64,000 nucleotides of DNA from Metallyticus violacea (taxonomy: Eukaryota; Arthropoda; Insecta; Mantodea; Metallyticidae), in the NCBI GenBank assembly GCA_030762175.1, contig CM060843.1, forward strand, positions 116,210,869 through 116,274,868. Reading direction: 5' to 3'. Shown piece by piece: positions 24,641-36,399 of this stretch. Position 1 is the stretch's first letter. Every line of letters starts with the position of its first letter. The translations under genes and the position numbers were made by a program. Below the pieces are notes generated by a model that was not told where the DNA came from, ran no database searches, and saw only the letters and a program-made list of their open reading frames with translations.

Positions 24641-26635
24641 GGAAGTGTAGAAAGAAGTGTAACCTTAGGTGCATAATAATTTATTGATTTACAGTGTATT
24701 TAGAGAAGTTGAGGGAGAAAAGGTAAAGAATGGTCAGGTAGTTGATGATTCATAAATTGAATAGGGGAGGGAATGGGAGTAAATTAGCATTAGAAACAGG
24801 AGTTTTATAACCAATAACCTGGGTGTTATGTGCGTATAGTCCTAAGGAAATAAGTAACTCACAAGTATAAGTTAATAGTTGGATGAAGAGTATAGAATTA
24901 AAATATCGCAATAGAGTCATAATGATATGTATTTATTTTATATTGTTACTTAGTATTATGGAATTGATGAATACATAGATATTATTTTAATATTTAAACT
25001 TGTAAGTTAATGAAAAGAGAGAAAATTTAAATTTCAATAGAAAACGACATCTACCACACCTCCAATATCAGCAAGGTTGATAAGGTTTACATCTTTTAAG
25101 ATCTTATAATTTCAAAAGGAATTCGGTCACCAATTTTATCAAATGTATTGTTGTGACTAGCTAAAATACAAAGACGTGCATTCTCTGGCAACTGCAAGAA
25201 AACATACAGATGGATGTTGAGATTGTTTCCTGGCGTCTTCCGTACATGGGGAGGCATATGCCTTGAAGCTAACGGGAAACACTTACAGAATCCTTCTCAT
25301 ACCCCAAAGTACTTATATTCATGTCATGTTATTACATTGTTTCTAATTATAAGAGAAAATCAGGGCACAGCCATTCTAATTACTTATTAAAAATTGCAAC
25401 TTTATTTTCTTGATTTATATCCTGGTGCCATTTTTCCAGTTTTTCAAGAAAAGTGTATATGTGACCTCAACAATATTAATGACAAAAACCTGATTTCCAC
25501 TGATCTGATTCATTTGGCAATTATTAACTTTTCACTCTCGCTTCATTCATTCAGCCGTGCATTCTCTTGTATTCCAGATATACGTGTTAATCCGCATGTA
25601 ACTCTTCCCTCTATCCTCCAGTTTTGTTTGAGCGCTGATACTGCAACCTGACGCCACTTTGTTATCCTGTGGTTGAGTAATAGTGAAAACATTTATTGAC
25701 ATTCGCCAAGCTTTGTATTAATCTTGATCACTAGCAAGCAAATACAGATGCGCTGAGAAAACAAAGAGAGAGAGAGAGAAAAAAAAACGGTGAAAGGCGC
25801 AAAAGGGAAAACGTAATCTTTGTTAAGCTTTTCAAGCCCGTTTTTGCTTCAATTTTCATGAGTCCATTAGTTTAATCTAGATCTGTCCATTAGTTTACAT
25901 ACTGCTGGCCAATGTGTTAGCATATCTCTCTTTTTATTATTATTTAGCATACTGTAGATTAGAGGAATCTGTTGTTTCTGTCCAGTGACACGAGGCTTAC
26001 ACGATGACGTCTATCCCTATTGCCTATGTATGTGTAGGCACACCACCATTTGACGCAAAGTCACGTATTTTAAAAACACCAGTAGTGCACCATAAATAAC
26101 ATTCCTTATAGTTATTAAATTAAATCTGTATTAATTAATGTAAGTAGCAATTAGATTAACGCTCTGAAGCAGCATTAATGGCTTCGCCCCATTACTATTA
26201 ACCTTAAAAGCAATGTCACTATTAACATTACATTTTTGTTACTATTACTACTATTATTATCATTATTATCATCATCATTGGTGATATACGTGTTTCTTTA
26301 AATAATAAACGATAATCATAAGCGATGTATCTTCATCAATTGTATTATTGTGCACATGTTGTACATATAAAATTGTTGTAAAATACGAAAAGTGCCTGTT
26401 ACCGTTTGTACAGAATAAACCCTATGGACAATAGGAAGGCTGATAAAAGCAGAGTCTTTTTGTAAAAATCGAAGTCGATGCTCCTTTTGTGTTCCTCCCT
26501 TTAAATTTAAAGTTTGTTTTGTAGGAGAGCAGCTACCGTTTACCAGAAGTCACGCCAAGTGTGTGGGTGTGTGGGAATGAAATTTCTGATACAGGTGGAC
26601 CACCCCAACTGCCTTGATCTTTAAATGCTGTATTA
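24641..26635. other. Unassigned AT-rich DNA
   Basis: Nothing recognised except an (AG)n run at 25764-25780 followed by A homopolymer. An 85-codon frame at 25394-25651 shows no domain. Confidence 0.5.
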
Positions 26636-26697
26636 GAATATAGGATTTTAAAGAGTAAATAAAGAAGAATATAGGTTTTTAAAGAGTAAGTAAAGAA
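26636..26697 (+). repeat. Tandem duplication, 31-bp unit, two copies
   Basis: GAATATAGGATTTTAAAGAG at 26636 recurs, with few changes, at 26667. The period is 31 bp. Confidence 0.85.
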
Positions 26698-26819
26698 CGA
26701 ATCAGGCCAGCCAAGACAAACTCAAACTTAGCCAGTAAGAGAGCTGTATTCAAAGTCACGAATTTTTATAAACTCCGCGGGACTTAGCGTACCGATTCGA
26801 ATTCTTGTATAAATTGGCA

Positions 26820-27375
26820 GACTTGGAGGTCGGCAGATGATCATTCAGATACACTTGGTCACTCGAGACAGATCACGCAGTACGCATTCAGTCTTGGGTG
26901 TTCATTAAAGACGCAGCACCCAACATTCAGTTTTCATTTTTCACTCGGCGCTTATCTACACGCAGTTCTCAGTCGTTACTCGGCATTGCGACACAAGTTC
27001 ATTTCCTCATTCAGATTCATTCGCCATTTTGGTTTACTGGCATCCAGTATTCATGCGAAAAAGGATGAATACTTAGGCACTTCGAAATGATTTATTCAAT
27101 AAATCATTTGAACTTACTTCTTAATGCGTATTTATTTCCATCAGCGACTTCTCTTCCTGACCTATTGACTCAATATCAGTAAAACGGCCATATGTCCTTT
27201 GCTACTTCTAAATAGGATAGGAGTGGTAAAGAAAAGTCCATCCAATGAGCCAATATACTTCAACAGCGAGGATACATCTCTACGTGTATCTACACTGCGA
27301 GGCCATACACTGCTGGCCCAATCGTCATCGGTCCCACCCCCAAAAGTTCTATATTTGGTGCCCAATGTGGGTCAT
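26820..27375 (+). mobile_element. LTR and primer-binding-site-like remnant
   Basis: At 27356-27373 the sequence TGGTGCCCAATGTGGGTC resembles a retroviral or gypsy-type primer-binding site (compare the common TGGCGCCCAACGTGGGGC pattern). The preceding 500 bp are C/T-rich with repeated CATTCAGT-like words and an AATAAA at 27098-27103, as in an R-U5 region. I could not define the LTR start, find a partner LTR or any gag/pol sequence. A chance resemblance is possible. Confidence 0.35.
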
Positions 27376-28260
27376 TTATTAAACTAGGTCCACGCCAACA
27401 CAATAACAGTCGCAACTCTTTAAGCAGGAATAACAAAGTGTAACTTCTTACACACACTTTATCTGCACGAGTAGTAAGTCACTTAGCCACTGGATGTTAG
27501 TTAAGATCAGTCCTGAGGTTAAAAATTGACTGTCAAAACAATGAACAATAAAAGAGTTCCAAAGTCCTACACCATAAATATAATGCACAATTTGATAAAA
27601 TGGGATGCAGTTTCCGCTCATTCAATGAAATTGCGTTGTTGTTTTGTTGCCTCTAAAACATTTTTGTCAGTCATTCTTATATTTTAGAACAGCAAATGTT
27701 CTTTGAAGGCACAAAATAATTAACAAGATACGGATTTTAAGTATTTGTCTTATCTGTTTTGTACATGGAGAGCAATTCTTTTCTTTTACGAATACGCTCT
27801 CAAAGCTCCCGATAGAAACATAATAGCAAATTAAAATAAGAATGTAACTCTATAAGAATGACAACATAAAATAAAACAGCTTTTACAATACGATAACAAG
27901 AGCTGGAAGACTAATTTTATTGATAAGAACAACAAAGAATTATAAGAAAACGAAAGATGATAATAATTTACATGAAATGAATGCGAGCTCAGACCCGACT
28001 GTAATTACCAACATGAATTATTATACGGATATAAAGTTTCCAATAACTAGTAAAATGCCGCTAAATTGTTTATTTTCAATTACTTAAACAGAAAGTAGAA
28101 TAGGAGAAAATATGATAATTTTAGCGAGATATAATAAAGGATAATTCCGGGTTAGTTAAAATGGTTTCTATAAGCGCCAGCCATTTTCTGCTAACGCCGA
28201 TTTATTTGGTGTTCAAACGTTCTAACTTATCCAAATTGGATGGAGATGCTAGTTACAATC
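27376..28260. other. Unassigned AT-rich DNA
   Basis: No feature was recognised. Confidence 0.5.
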
Positions 28261-28261
28261 G

Positions 28262-28836
28262 TTATACTGCTGCTGTGTATTTATTGAGATAAAGTAAAAT
28301 AGAATAAAATTGAAAGTAGGTACTTGGCCTGGAGTAAGTTTTGAAAGTCGCAACATAGATCCACCATAGTTTTCCTGGCAACATCATGCATCTGTCGGCA
28401 GCTTCTTCGAGGATAGTATTTCGAAGTACATAGTAATGCTCCACATTGAACTGTCTGAACGTAAAGTCATTTTTGATACATTGCGAACAATAAAAGCCGT
28501 TTGTGATGCTGCATGGAAACCGTCTGATGTTTGCATTCTCGGAAAGCCTTGTGCGTTAACTTAATCCGAGAAGCGTCTAATCTCTGGAATATGCTGTGAA
28601 AGAAAGTTGTATATGAAGGAAATACCGTGTTCGCATTCGAGTTGGTCTGCAACTATTTGCGTTTCCTTCTCTATTTCTACACTACTCTTGTTATTTTTGG
28701 TTCGGTCCGTTTCTGATTGTCCGTAAAGGGTATTTCTATTGCAATGAAAAGTTCCTATGACTTCTGGTCTCAAGATGACTTTGAAATTAAAAAGTATACA
28801 TTCTGGTGATGAGGGTAAAAAGTGAATGTTACACAA
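28262..28836 (-). other. Unrecognised coding-like stretch, minus strand
   Basis: Minus-strand frames here are less low-complexity than the window average. One (28561-28836) ends in IEKETQIVADQLECEHG-type charged sequence and stops at 28561; another (28262-28444) contains LRNTILEEAADRCMMLPGKL. The two are in different frames. I do not recognise a family. It could be a decayed exon or transposon gene, or chance. Confidence 0.2.
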
Positions 28837-29179
28837 TTGCTGAAGAACTTTTATTACCGACTGTAAAAGTCATGATTTACGTATTGATATGTGATAAAAC
28901 CTGCAAAAGACTTTCCCTAATAACTCCGTCAAATAACACAGTTAAGAGGCGAACATCAGTTTGTCATAAAATATTACGGGACAGTTATTAGAAAAAATTC
29001 GCAAAACCCCTACTTTACTTTGCAACTATGAAGGCACTAACATTACCAGTTGGATGTGTTATGTTAGATATTATCATCTACAAAGTGTTCATTATGATTT
29101 ACTGTTCATCTTCTATTTGCGGCTCACTACAGCTGCAGAAATATTTAAACGAATTTATAGTATTTCATAGAATAGAGTG

Positions 29180-29320
29180 ATGAAATGGTTGGAGATGGCA
29201 CAGATGAAAACAGCATTGTCGTTGTTATTGTTACTGGTAGCACTTGTGAAAGAAGTAACTTCAAAATTGCTGCTTGTAGCGGGAAGCTCCAGTCGCCAAG
29301 GAGGACTCAGAGGAGGTTAA
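29180..29320 (+). CDS. Short ORF with a secretory signal peptide
   Basis: A 46-codon frame starts at ATG 29180 and stops with TAA at 29318. It has the three-part layout of a signal peptide: a positive region (MKWLEMAQMK), a hydrophobic core (TALSLLLLLVALV) and a polar end (KEVTS) giving a plausible cleavage site. The remainder, KLLLVAGSSSRQ followed by GGLRGG, is short, serine- and glycine-rich. A second in-frame ATG at 29195 or 29204 could be the true start. The last codons contain GAG|GTTAAA, a usable though weak splice donor, so this may be a first exon of a secreted or membrane protein rather than a complete peptide gene. No family was recognised and no second exon found. A chance leucine run in AT-rich DNA is the main alternative. 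Confidence 0.28.
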   Translation: MKWLEMAQMKTALSLLLLLVALVKEVTSKLLLVAGSSSRQGGLRGG

Positions 29321-32300
29321 ATAGTCTTTAAATGATACAGTCAAAATTCTCATTTCGATAAAAATCAAATGGCTTATTTCAATAAATTTTGAGCAGTTTT
29401 GCAGATAAATGGACTTTCATAAAAAGTTTTACGTTCATGAGGTAATTTCGTAAATATATTTTGGGAATTTAAAGAGGAATTGAAAGTATTTCTCTTTTAT
29501 ATAAATAGTTTCCCGTTCATAATCCAATGAGTGATTTTTCTTAATTAGCAATATTGGCATATATCAGATATCAATTTAAATAAGTCGCAAGTCTTTAAAG
29601 AGTAAAATTGACAATTTTAAGCTAAAGACAAGAATGAAGCAACGACAAAAATGTTGGAGCTTTGGCATGAACGCATTCTGGATGGAAAGTATGGGAAAGC
29701 ATTTCCTAACTTATCAAATGTTCTTGGCACTGAAGAAGAGCTCTTACGTTTCCCCCCCCCCTCTCTTATCGAATCTGATGACAACTCTGTACTCACTTTT
29801 AATCAGTTGTTTTAAATCGAAGAAAAAGCAAAATTTGTGTCAAATCTCGAATATGATTATCTTTGCTCTTACTGAAAAGCAACGAAATACACATTTGCTA
29901 TAATTGTTAAAGCAAGTTCTCTCGGATATTCCACTGTCTCTCTTGACAACAGTAGTTTCTAAAATACTTCCACATTTTCGAGAAAAACGTTTTCAGCCGT
30001 TATCATCATACATTTCATAACAAAAAGTTTTCATAGTACCGAATTCTCATTAATTTGTTCTCTTTTTACTTACATGTTATATACAATTTATTCTCAAGGC
30101 TGGAAAAAGTTCATGATATTCTACACTGCGTGTATACTTACTGGGGGTGCTGCTAACATTGTACATAATTTTGATTTCTACTTTAGTTTTCTGCCTTAAT
30201 TATTAACCTTTGTTTTTTGGATAGCTTGAAAAGAGAGAATGCTAAAATAGGTGAATAAATAATTACGGATCGAACTATTTACTTAATATCTTTATTAAAC
30301 AAAAACGGAGGAATAAATATTGTTTAATTATGTTATGTTGTGATCAACTGGAACAGTATGAAAACTGCAGCAGAAAGGTCCAAGCAATGGCTTAAGTAAG
30401 ATATTTAGAAATTCGTCATAATTAGCGCGATCAGAAGATGGAGACTTATTGAGATGAGAAACTCACACATGTGGCACAATAAATTTCCCAATAAAATCCA
30501 AGCCTTTAGATAGATTACAGTGTACACACAGTAGTGCGACTGAGGAAAAAAAAGCAGCAGTTTCTAAAAAGAAAACTTTTTTTCGCGATACAGCTAAAGT
30601 AAATAAATCACGGCGGCTATACACGCCGCAAAAGAGCAGACAAAGGGCTTGCTTTCTATCTATGTTAGTGGCTCAGATATTAAGATTTGCTTGCCCAGTT
30701 TAATATTTTACAGCAATAACTTGCAGTGGTGGCTTTAATTTCCATTGTGTGGATTTTCATCAATCCAATTTGGTGAATATCCTAATTTATACAACAAAAA
30801 ATCCTGAATATTAGTTAATTTTATTCATATTTCCAAAAATATATGTTTGATAATGGACACTAAATATCTCAAAAACATGTAAATAACATTCTGTAAGGTG
30901 ATGTAGGCCACGAATGAAGTTAAAGCAAAGATATCGCAGGTAAAAACGACATATCCCTGAGATGAGAAATTATTAAGAGAATATGGTTGACTGAACATTT
31001 TTAATACCCCACTTCGACTATTCGCTCTTGTGTTTAGCATTTTTATTTTTTATTCCTCTATCTATAATTTGTGTTATCTTCTGCCTTTCTATACTTTCAA
31101 AAATTAGGGTTTACTTTTACTTTCGTTCTTCATTAACTGTTTGACATGGATATTTTTTAATAAAATACTTGTTGCAGGTCGTATAAATATAAAAACTCGA
31201 CTGATTTTATATCCAAAATGTATCGTTATAGTTTGTTACTATGATTTAGAATGTTGAATACAAGCAACTTTACGATATTTGCCCTATTTTTCGTTTAGCT
31301 TTTGGTCTAACAAATTCTTTTCGGCATTCTTTATTTTTGGATTTAAATTCCCCAAAGATACTTCAATTTAGATTCGTCGATTCTTAACCATAACGCGTGC
31401 GCTACCAACAAAATTCCAAATGATCGAAATAGGAAATTAACCGCAGTATTTTTTCTGTGTTCGACTTAACTTTCATACCATATGTTAAAAAATATCATTT
31501 GAAAGTTACTCTGAAGTATTCAAAATTCTTTATCAGATGGTGTTTTTAGATATTAAACAGAAAGTTTTGTTTCCCAAAATTTGCATTCCTTTATTTCTCT
31601 TTCCTTCTTTCTTCAAACTCTTTCCTTTTGTTGGTTCTTCTAGAAATGACAGTTAAATGCTGCTAGTTTTAATAATTTTGTTTCAAGGATGAATATATTT
31701 CAGAAAGAGCAAAGTTTAGTTGTTAATGACTATATTTTCTTTTTGGGAGTTTCACTGAGCGCTAATTTAAAGCAACATTCGTGAAATAACAGGCGAAGAG
31801 AGAACTTACCCTTTATTTAACGTCTTTATTCAAGAGGAATCCCGTTAGAGAATTTCGCATCGACATTTACAACCAGTAATACCAACAAAATAAGAAAAAA
31901 AGTAAAGAAAGAGAGCATGGAGTAAGGAAGGATGTTTCAACCGCAAAGAAAATAAAGGAAAAGTTTTGTCGCCCGTTTTCTTTATTGTCAATACAAGTTA
32001 GCAAACAAGCTTTCGTCATTTCTTTAGTGGAGTTCATTGTATAAAAGTTTGGTCTCGGTTTTGCCTTTGTTCTTCTCTCCACAGTAGAGGAGCTGGCTAG
32101 GATGTGAGAAAGTTTGTAGGGCAGGAAGACAGGAAAGTAAGATAACAATGTGTAAACAAGCTCTAATGGAAGTATTTCAGCCGTGAAACATGTACATATT
32201 ATTCTAGTTACAGTGGGGTTTTTACATCATTCCGCTTATAGCAATCTAGATTAACAGTAAACTCTAACTTATGGTTTTCTTCCAGAGGAAGTTATAGTTC

Positions 32301-32827
32301 TAAAGTTAACAAAACTAAATATAATTGGCACTGGTTTTAAACAGTTTGTTATCTTATTTGGTTAATGCATGCATTAAACCTTTCCTCTACTTAACCCTTG
32401 CTTTGTCTTCAACATATACAGTTTCTGAAATATGTTGCAGTAGTTGTGTTATTTTAAATAAAATAAAGAGTTTGGGGACCATGGAGGCCAAACGTTGTCC
32501 TGTTTCATTGCTGCTGGTTGGTGGTACGAAGTGCAATGAGGAATTTTGGACTATGTACTCTTATCCCTCAATTACATTGCTCTACAAATTCGGCTATAAC
32601 AAAATGAATGTAGGGTGAAGCTCTGAAATAAATTTTCGTGTAAAAGTTAGCAATTTATATATTTTAATTTGGATATCATAAAAGTATTCTGTTCCCTCTA
32701 GACTAAGGGTATTCAATAAATTTTATTCTAGATAATACCCATATTTTTTCGAATATATTAACATCATCTTAAAATGTTTTACAAATCACCCGGAGTCTAT
32801 TCTTGAATAATCAGTTTAGCTATTATT
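29321..32827. other. Unassigned AT-rich DNA
   Basis: No gene or element was recognised. A minus-strand frame at 31867-32148 and a plus-strand frame at 32325-32618 are each about 95 codons but have no domain, repeat or recognisable motif. A C homopolymer of ten lies at 29752-29761. Confidence 0.5.
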
Positions 32828-32872
32828 ATTATTATTATTAATAAAAATTGAGTTTTTATTAATGATAATAAT
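32828..32872. repeat. 20-bp hairpin
   Basis: The arm at 32828-32847, ending in TTAATAAAAA, pairs with 32853-32872, starting TTTTTATTAATG, around a 5-nt loop TTGAG. One pair is a T-G wobble. It contains ATT microsatellite sequence, so it may have arisen from repeat slippage rather than function. Confidence 0.75.
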
Positions 32873-33513
32873 GAAAGCTCCAAATGCTAAACATAAGAAA
32901 TATTAGCTTTTGGGAGAGGCAGTTTTTGCTGTTATGCATTAAGATAAGTGCGTCATATATTATGTAGGGTCAACTTTACCATAGCACAATTTAACAGCAT
33001 TTTAATGCATTTTCGCTAGATATTTAAATCATAAGTCTCCAATAATGATTAGTCCAATAAAAACACTTTCCAATCTTAAAACCAAATTGCAATCACAGTA
33101 ATCGTTTTTTAAAACACGTATAATTGCTCTTACAGCTAATGTAGCGTCTTTCGGTGTGTCACATGTATTGATGAATCATTGGTCTTTGATAAAGTTCTAG
33201 TCTTCAAATAAAACCAAGTGAGAGCTTGTTTTTTGTTTTTTAAATTGAAAAATAGTCTGAGATAACATCAGTCAACAAAGACATGCCTTTAACGTTGCCA
33301 GTAATTAGTGACAGAAAAGACGAAGATAAGCTGAAAACTGATAGTGGATGCAGCTCAGCTATAATGTTCCTGAGATCGGTGTTTCCTAATCAGGTAAAAT
33401 AGGTTTCTTACAATTCTGATCTGAAATATATCACATGAGACGATTTATATCCTTTATTTCTGATAAAATATTTTCCTATTGAGAAATTTACATCCTGTAC
33501 CACTGATGACGTG
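32873..33513. other. Unassigned AT-rich DNA
   Basis: No feature was recognised. Confidence 0.5.
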
Positions 33514-33526
33514 CCTTCTATGATTT

Positions 33527-33554
33527 TTTACGACCTCGGCCACACTTGCCGGTA
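33527..33554 (-). mobile_element. 28-nt SINE-2 head fragment with 13-bp target duplications
   Basis: On the minus strand it reads TACCGGCAAGTGTGGCCGAG, then GTCGTAAA, which matches the first bases of SINE-2 (TACCGC...GGTGGCCAAGGTCGT in the 7.6-kb copy). Everything downstream of the A box is missing. CCTTCTATGATTT is repeated exactly at 33514-33526 and 33555-33567, so this is an insertion in its own right and not the remains of a longer copy. A terminal AAA may be a minimal tail. Confidence 0.7.
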
Positions 33555-33567
33555 CCTTCTATGATTT

Positions 33568-33870
33568 ATTAAATTGTTTTGCGCTGATTGTTATTTTGCT
33601 ATCACTGTATCCTGCATCAGCAAGCTCTTTGTGGAAAGATTACGTCAACAGCACATTATCCACGCTGTCATTAAAATTGTAACTTGAATTCACTGCAAAT
33701 TAGTGCAGAGAAGGGCAATATGGAGAGCTGGTGCAAACTGAAGGCCGATGGCTAAGCAAAGTTATGGACCTCTACTAGAGACAAAAATAGTTTTCTCTGA
33801 AAGGCACGAAGAATGATTACAATTGAATGAATTGATGGCTATTGTATCTCAGGTTTCTATCTAATGTGAC
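33568..33870. other. Unassigned DNA
   Basis: No feature was recognised between the micro-insertion and the next SINE. Confidence 0.5.
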
Positions 33871-33879
33871 CATTGCATT

Positions 33880-34136
33880 TTTTTTATTTATTTATTTATG
33901 GACGCTCTTTAACATCTCAGGTCATCAGCGTCCCATCCAACTCAGGGCGTGAAACGGCCGACAAATTTTGCTCAGAGGCCTCTCTTTCAGGCTTGAGATT
34001 GTTTTTCGTGCCGTAAATGTACGACACGGGACCCACGGCTTTACTTCCCTTCCGAAGGAAGTCATACTTCGGATTTTTACGCCCGAAAAAATCCATCGGT
34101 CCTGGCCGGGTTCGAACCCGCGTTCTTGGGTGTAGG
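33880..34136 (-). mobile_element. SINE-1, 5'-truncated copy
   Basis: The copy runs on the minus strand from the B box (GGGTTCGAACCC region, 34105-34120) through the shared body to a (TAAA)n tail at 33880-33898. The A box half of the head is missing. A possible imperfect target duplication, GCATTTTTTT at 33875 and GCATTGTTTT at 34138, flanks it. Confidence 0.85.
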
Positions 34137-34500
34137 AGCATTGTTTTGTTTTGTATTTCTATTTATTTCAGTTTATAAAACGAGTTAAAACAAGGAACGA
34201 GGGAAAACCCAAAATATTACGATTCTTATGTCATTAATGTATGCATATATTTATTCACTCTGCAATTGGGCGCAAGCACTTAATAACAATTGTCGTCTCG
34301 TTGCGAGCGTTAAACAGCCTATAACAATACCAAGAGCATTTAAAATGTTATATATTGTACTGCGATGCTAATAACGCATATATTACAATAATATTATTCG
34401 CTACATACTGTTTATAATATTGTGAGGTGGCTATATCATGCTTTAGACCCCGGCACTCGTCTAGCACATATTTTTCTTGTCAACAATAACACTAACACCC
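34137..34500. other. Unassigned AT-rich spacer
   Basis: Nothing recognised between the two SINE-1 copies, which lie less than 400 bp apart in the same orientation. Confidence 0.5.
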
Positions 34501-34512
34501 GCAGACTCAGCG

Positions 34513-34797
34513 GTTGATTGTTGTTGATTTGGTTTATTTATGGTTGCTCTTTAACATCTCAGGTCATCAGCGTCCCATTCAATTCACCTGGCGTGAAACG
34601 GCCGACAAATTTTACTCAAGCCTCTTCTTTCAGGCTTGATATTCTTTATCGTGCCATAAACCTACTACACGGGACCCACTGCATTATTTCCCTTCCGAGG
34701 GAAGCCATACTTACGCCCGAAAAAATTCTTGGGTTAGAATCCGTGACCATGGGTTTAGACGGCAAGTATGGTTATCTCTACACCACCAGGACCGGCT
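34513..34797 (-). mobile_element. SINE-1, near full-length copy
   Basis: The complete head is present at 34740-34797 (reverse of CTACACCACCAGGACCGG) and the tail reads TAAATAAACCAAATCAAC on the minus strand. A small internal deletion near 34708-34735 removes part of the block that precedes the B box, and the B box itself is worn. GCAGACTCAGCG at 34501-34512 and GCAGGCTCAGCG at 34798-34809 are 12-bp target duplications with one difference. Confidence 0.9.
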
Positions 34798-34809
34798 GCA
34801 GGCTCAGCG

Positions 34810-36310
34810 ATGAAGTTAGCTGAAACGGATAATAGCTGCACACCTAGTTCATTAATAAATAACATAGTAAAACATTATTCAGTTTTCCTTAAGGAAATGC
34901 AACTTTTCTGAAGCTACGTTGATTTGACATATGAAGTACACTGGGGAGCCAAAACAACTGACAATGTTTCACCCCATTATCAACGTCAAAGGACACCGCT
35001 TGCTTATCTGTGGTTCACACTATGCTCTTGCACCGGAAAGAACGAGCGAATATAACGCTCACAAATAAAAAATGTATTGGTATATAGTCAATTTTCTTAA
35101 CTACTTTCACGAATGAATGTATATTTCCGTGGATTGGTCGGAATAGATTCAAAAAGGAATGTTGAAAACTTGACAAAAATGGGGTAAGACAAGTAGAAAT
35201 GCTGGTGCTATCGGCTGCGGCACGCCTAGTAGCAATGCCGTAGAACAATATGAGTAGACATGGTTTATAATTATAACCGTATTGGATCAAGTTAAGTGTT
35301 GTTAATAATAATACTTTTACTTTGAAAAGAAAGCATGGTAAGTCAAAACAGTTAAAGTTACAGTGAAGGCGCCTACACTCTACTAGCTGCAGAAGAGCTG
35401 TGTATTTGGGTTGGTTGTTGCCAAGCAATGCTCCATGCAGAGTTACATGTTGTGGAGTGCTGGGAACTTCTTGATGTACAACGCAGGGGTCATTTTATAC
35501 TAAAACTATATTTATTAAGTGTCTATGATAAAAAAACATTTTAAAATATTTTGTAAGCAATCAACTTTTAATCAATGGTGTAAAACCATGGTTTCTAATG
35601 ATCAAGTGAGCCAAAAAATTAAAATCTGTTTCATTTAATTTCTCTTTATTACAGTCTACCTTCGTGGAAAAATTTTAATTCCTAAACTAAGATCTAAAAG
35701 TACGCAAAAATATTTATAAATAATAGTTTATGAGAAAAGGATACAAAATATTTTTATTTTTTTGGAATTATTTTAAAAATATTTTTAAATCCTTTTAAAA
35801 ATTTAGTCTCTCCATAATGTAACAAAATTTAAACAAATATAATGTTGGCAAATTATTGTACACATGTAAAATGTTTGAACAGAAATAATTAATATTTTCG
35901 AGACATTTAAAAATATAATATTTTATGTGAAATACATTACAATATCAATACGTTTAATTCCTTCCATCTTTGCAACTAACCATAGTTTTTCACTTGCATA
36001 CACTTTTATACATTTTCTTCAAACAAAGGTGTAAGACGGTTTGCCTATACTTTTTTTTCAAAATTAGAGCGCACATCTGGACCGAAAACAAATAATTGAG
36101 AATCATTAATTATTTGTTGAGCTACCTTAGTCAGTGTGTATCTTTGAAGAAATAAATTCATTGAGTGAAACATATAATGAATAGAGTGGGAATAGAGCTA
36201 TTCAAAATATCTTGGGAAAAAAACACACAAACTATGTTTGTAGCTATGTGACTGATAGAGAAACTTTCGTTTTAGAAATGAAAAATTAGACTTGAAAAAT
36301 TCTGAACATG
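34810..36310. other. Unassigned AT-rich DNA
   Basis: The longest open frame of the window (minus strand, 35015-35428, 137 codons) lies here. It is hydrophobic and cysteine-scattered, without a domain, signal peptide or conserved motif that I recognise, and I cannot support it as a gene. Confidence 0.45.
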
Positions 36311-36311
36311 G

Positions 36312-36382
36312 TCGGGATTCGAACCATCGATCTTCAGTCTTCTGAGATGACTCTCTAACCAACTGAGCATTGAACCGGGAAT
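36312..36382 (-). mobile_element. tRNA-like pseudogene or SINE head
   Basis: On the minus strand the sequence contains the A box TGCTCAGTTGGTTAGAG and the B box GGTTCGAATCC at normal spacing. However, the acceptor stem does not pair, the T stem has three mismatched pairs and the anticodon arm is distorted. It is therefore not a functional tRNA gene. A 10/9-bp inverted repeat, CCGGGAATAT and ATATTCCGG, lies at 36375-36384 and 36392-36400. It is most likely the head of another SINE family. Confidence 0.55.
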
Positions 36383-36399
36383 ATCTCTCGTATATTCCG

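Noticed and set aside
35015..35428. 137-codon minus-strand frame, the longest in the window
   Set aside because: No domain, signal peptide or splice context was recognised and composition fits chance in AT-rich DNA. A homology search or RNA-seq could revive it.
36312..36382. Functional tRNA gene
   Set aside because: The boxes are good but acceptor, T and anticodon stems do not pair.
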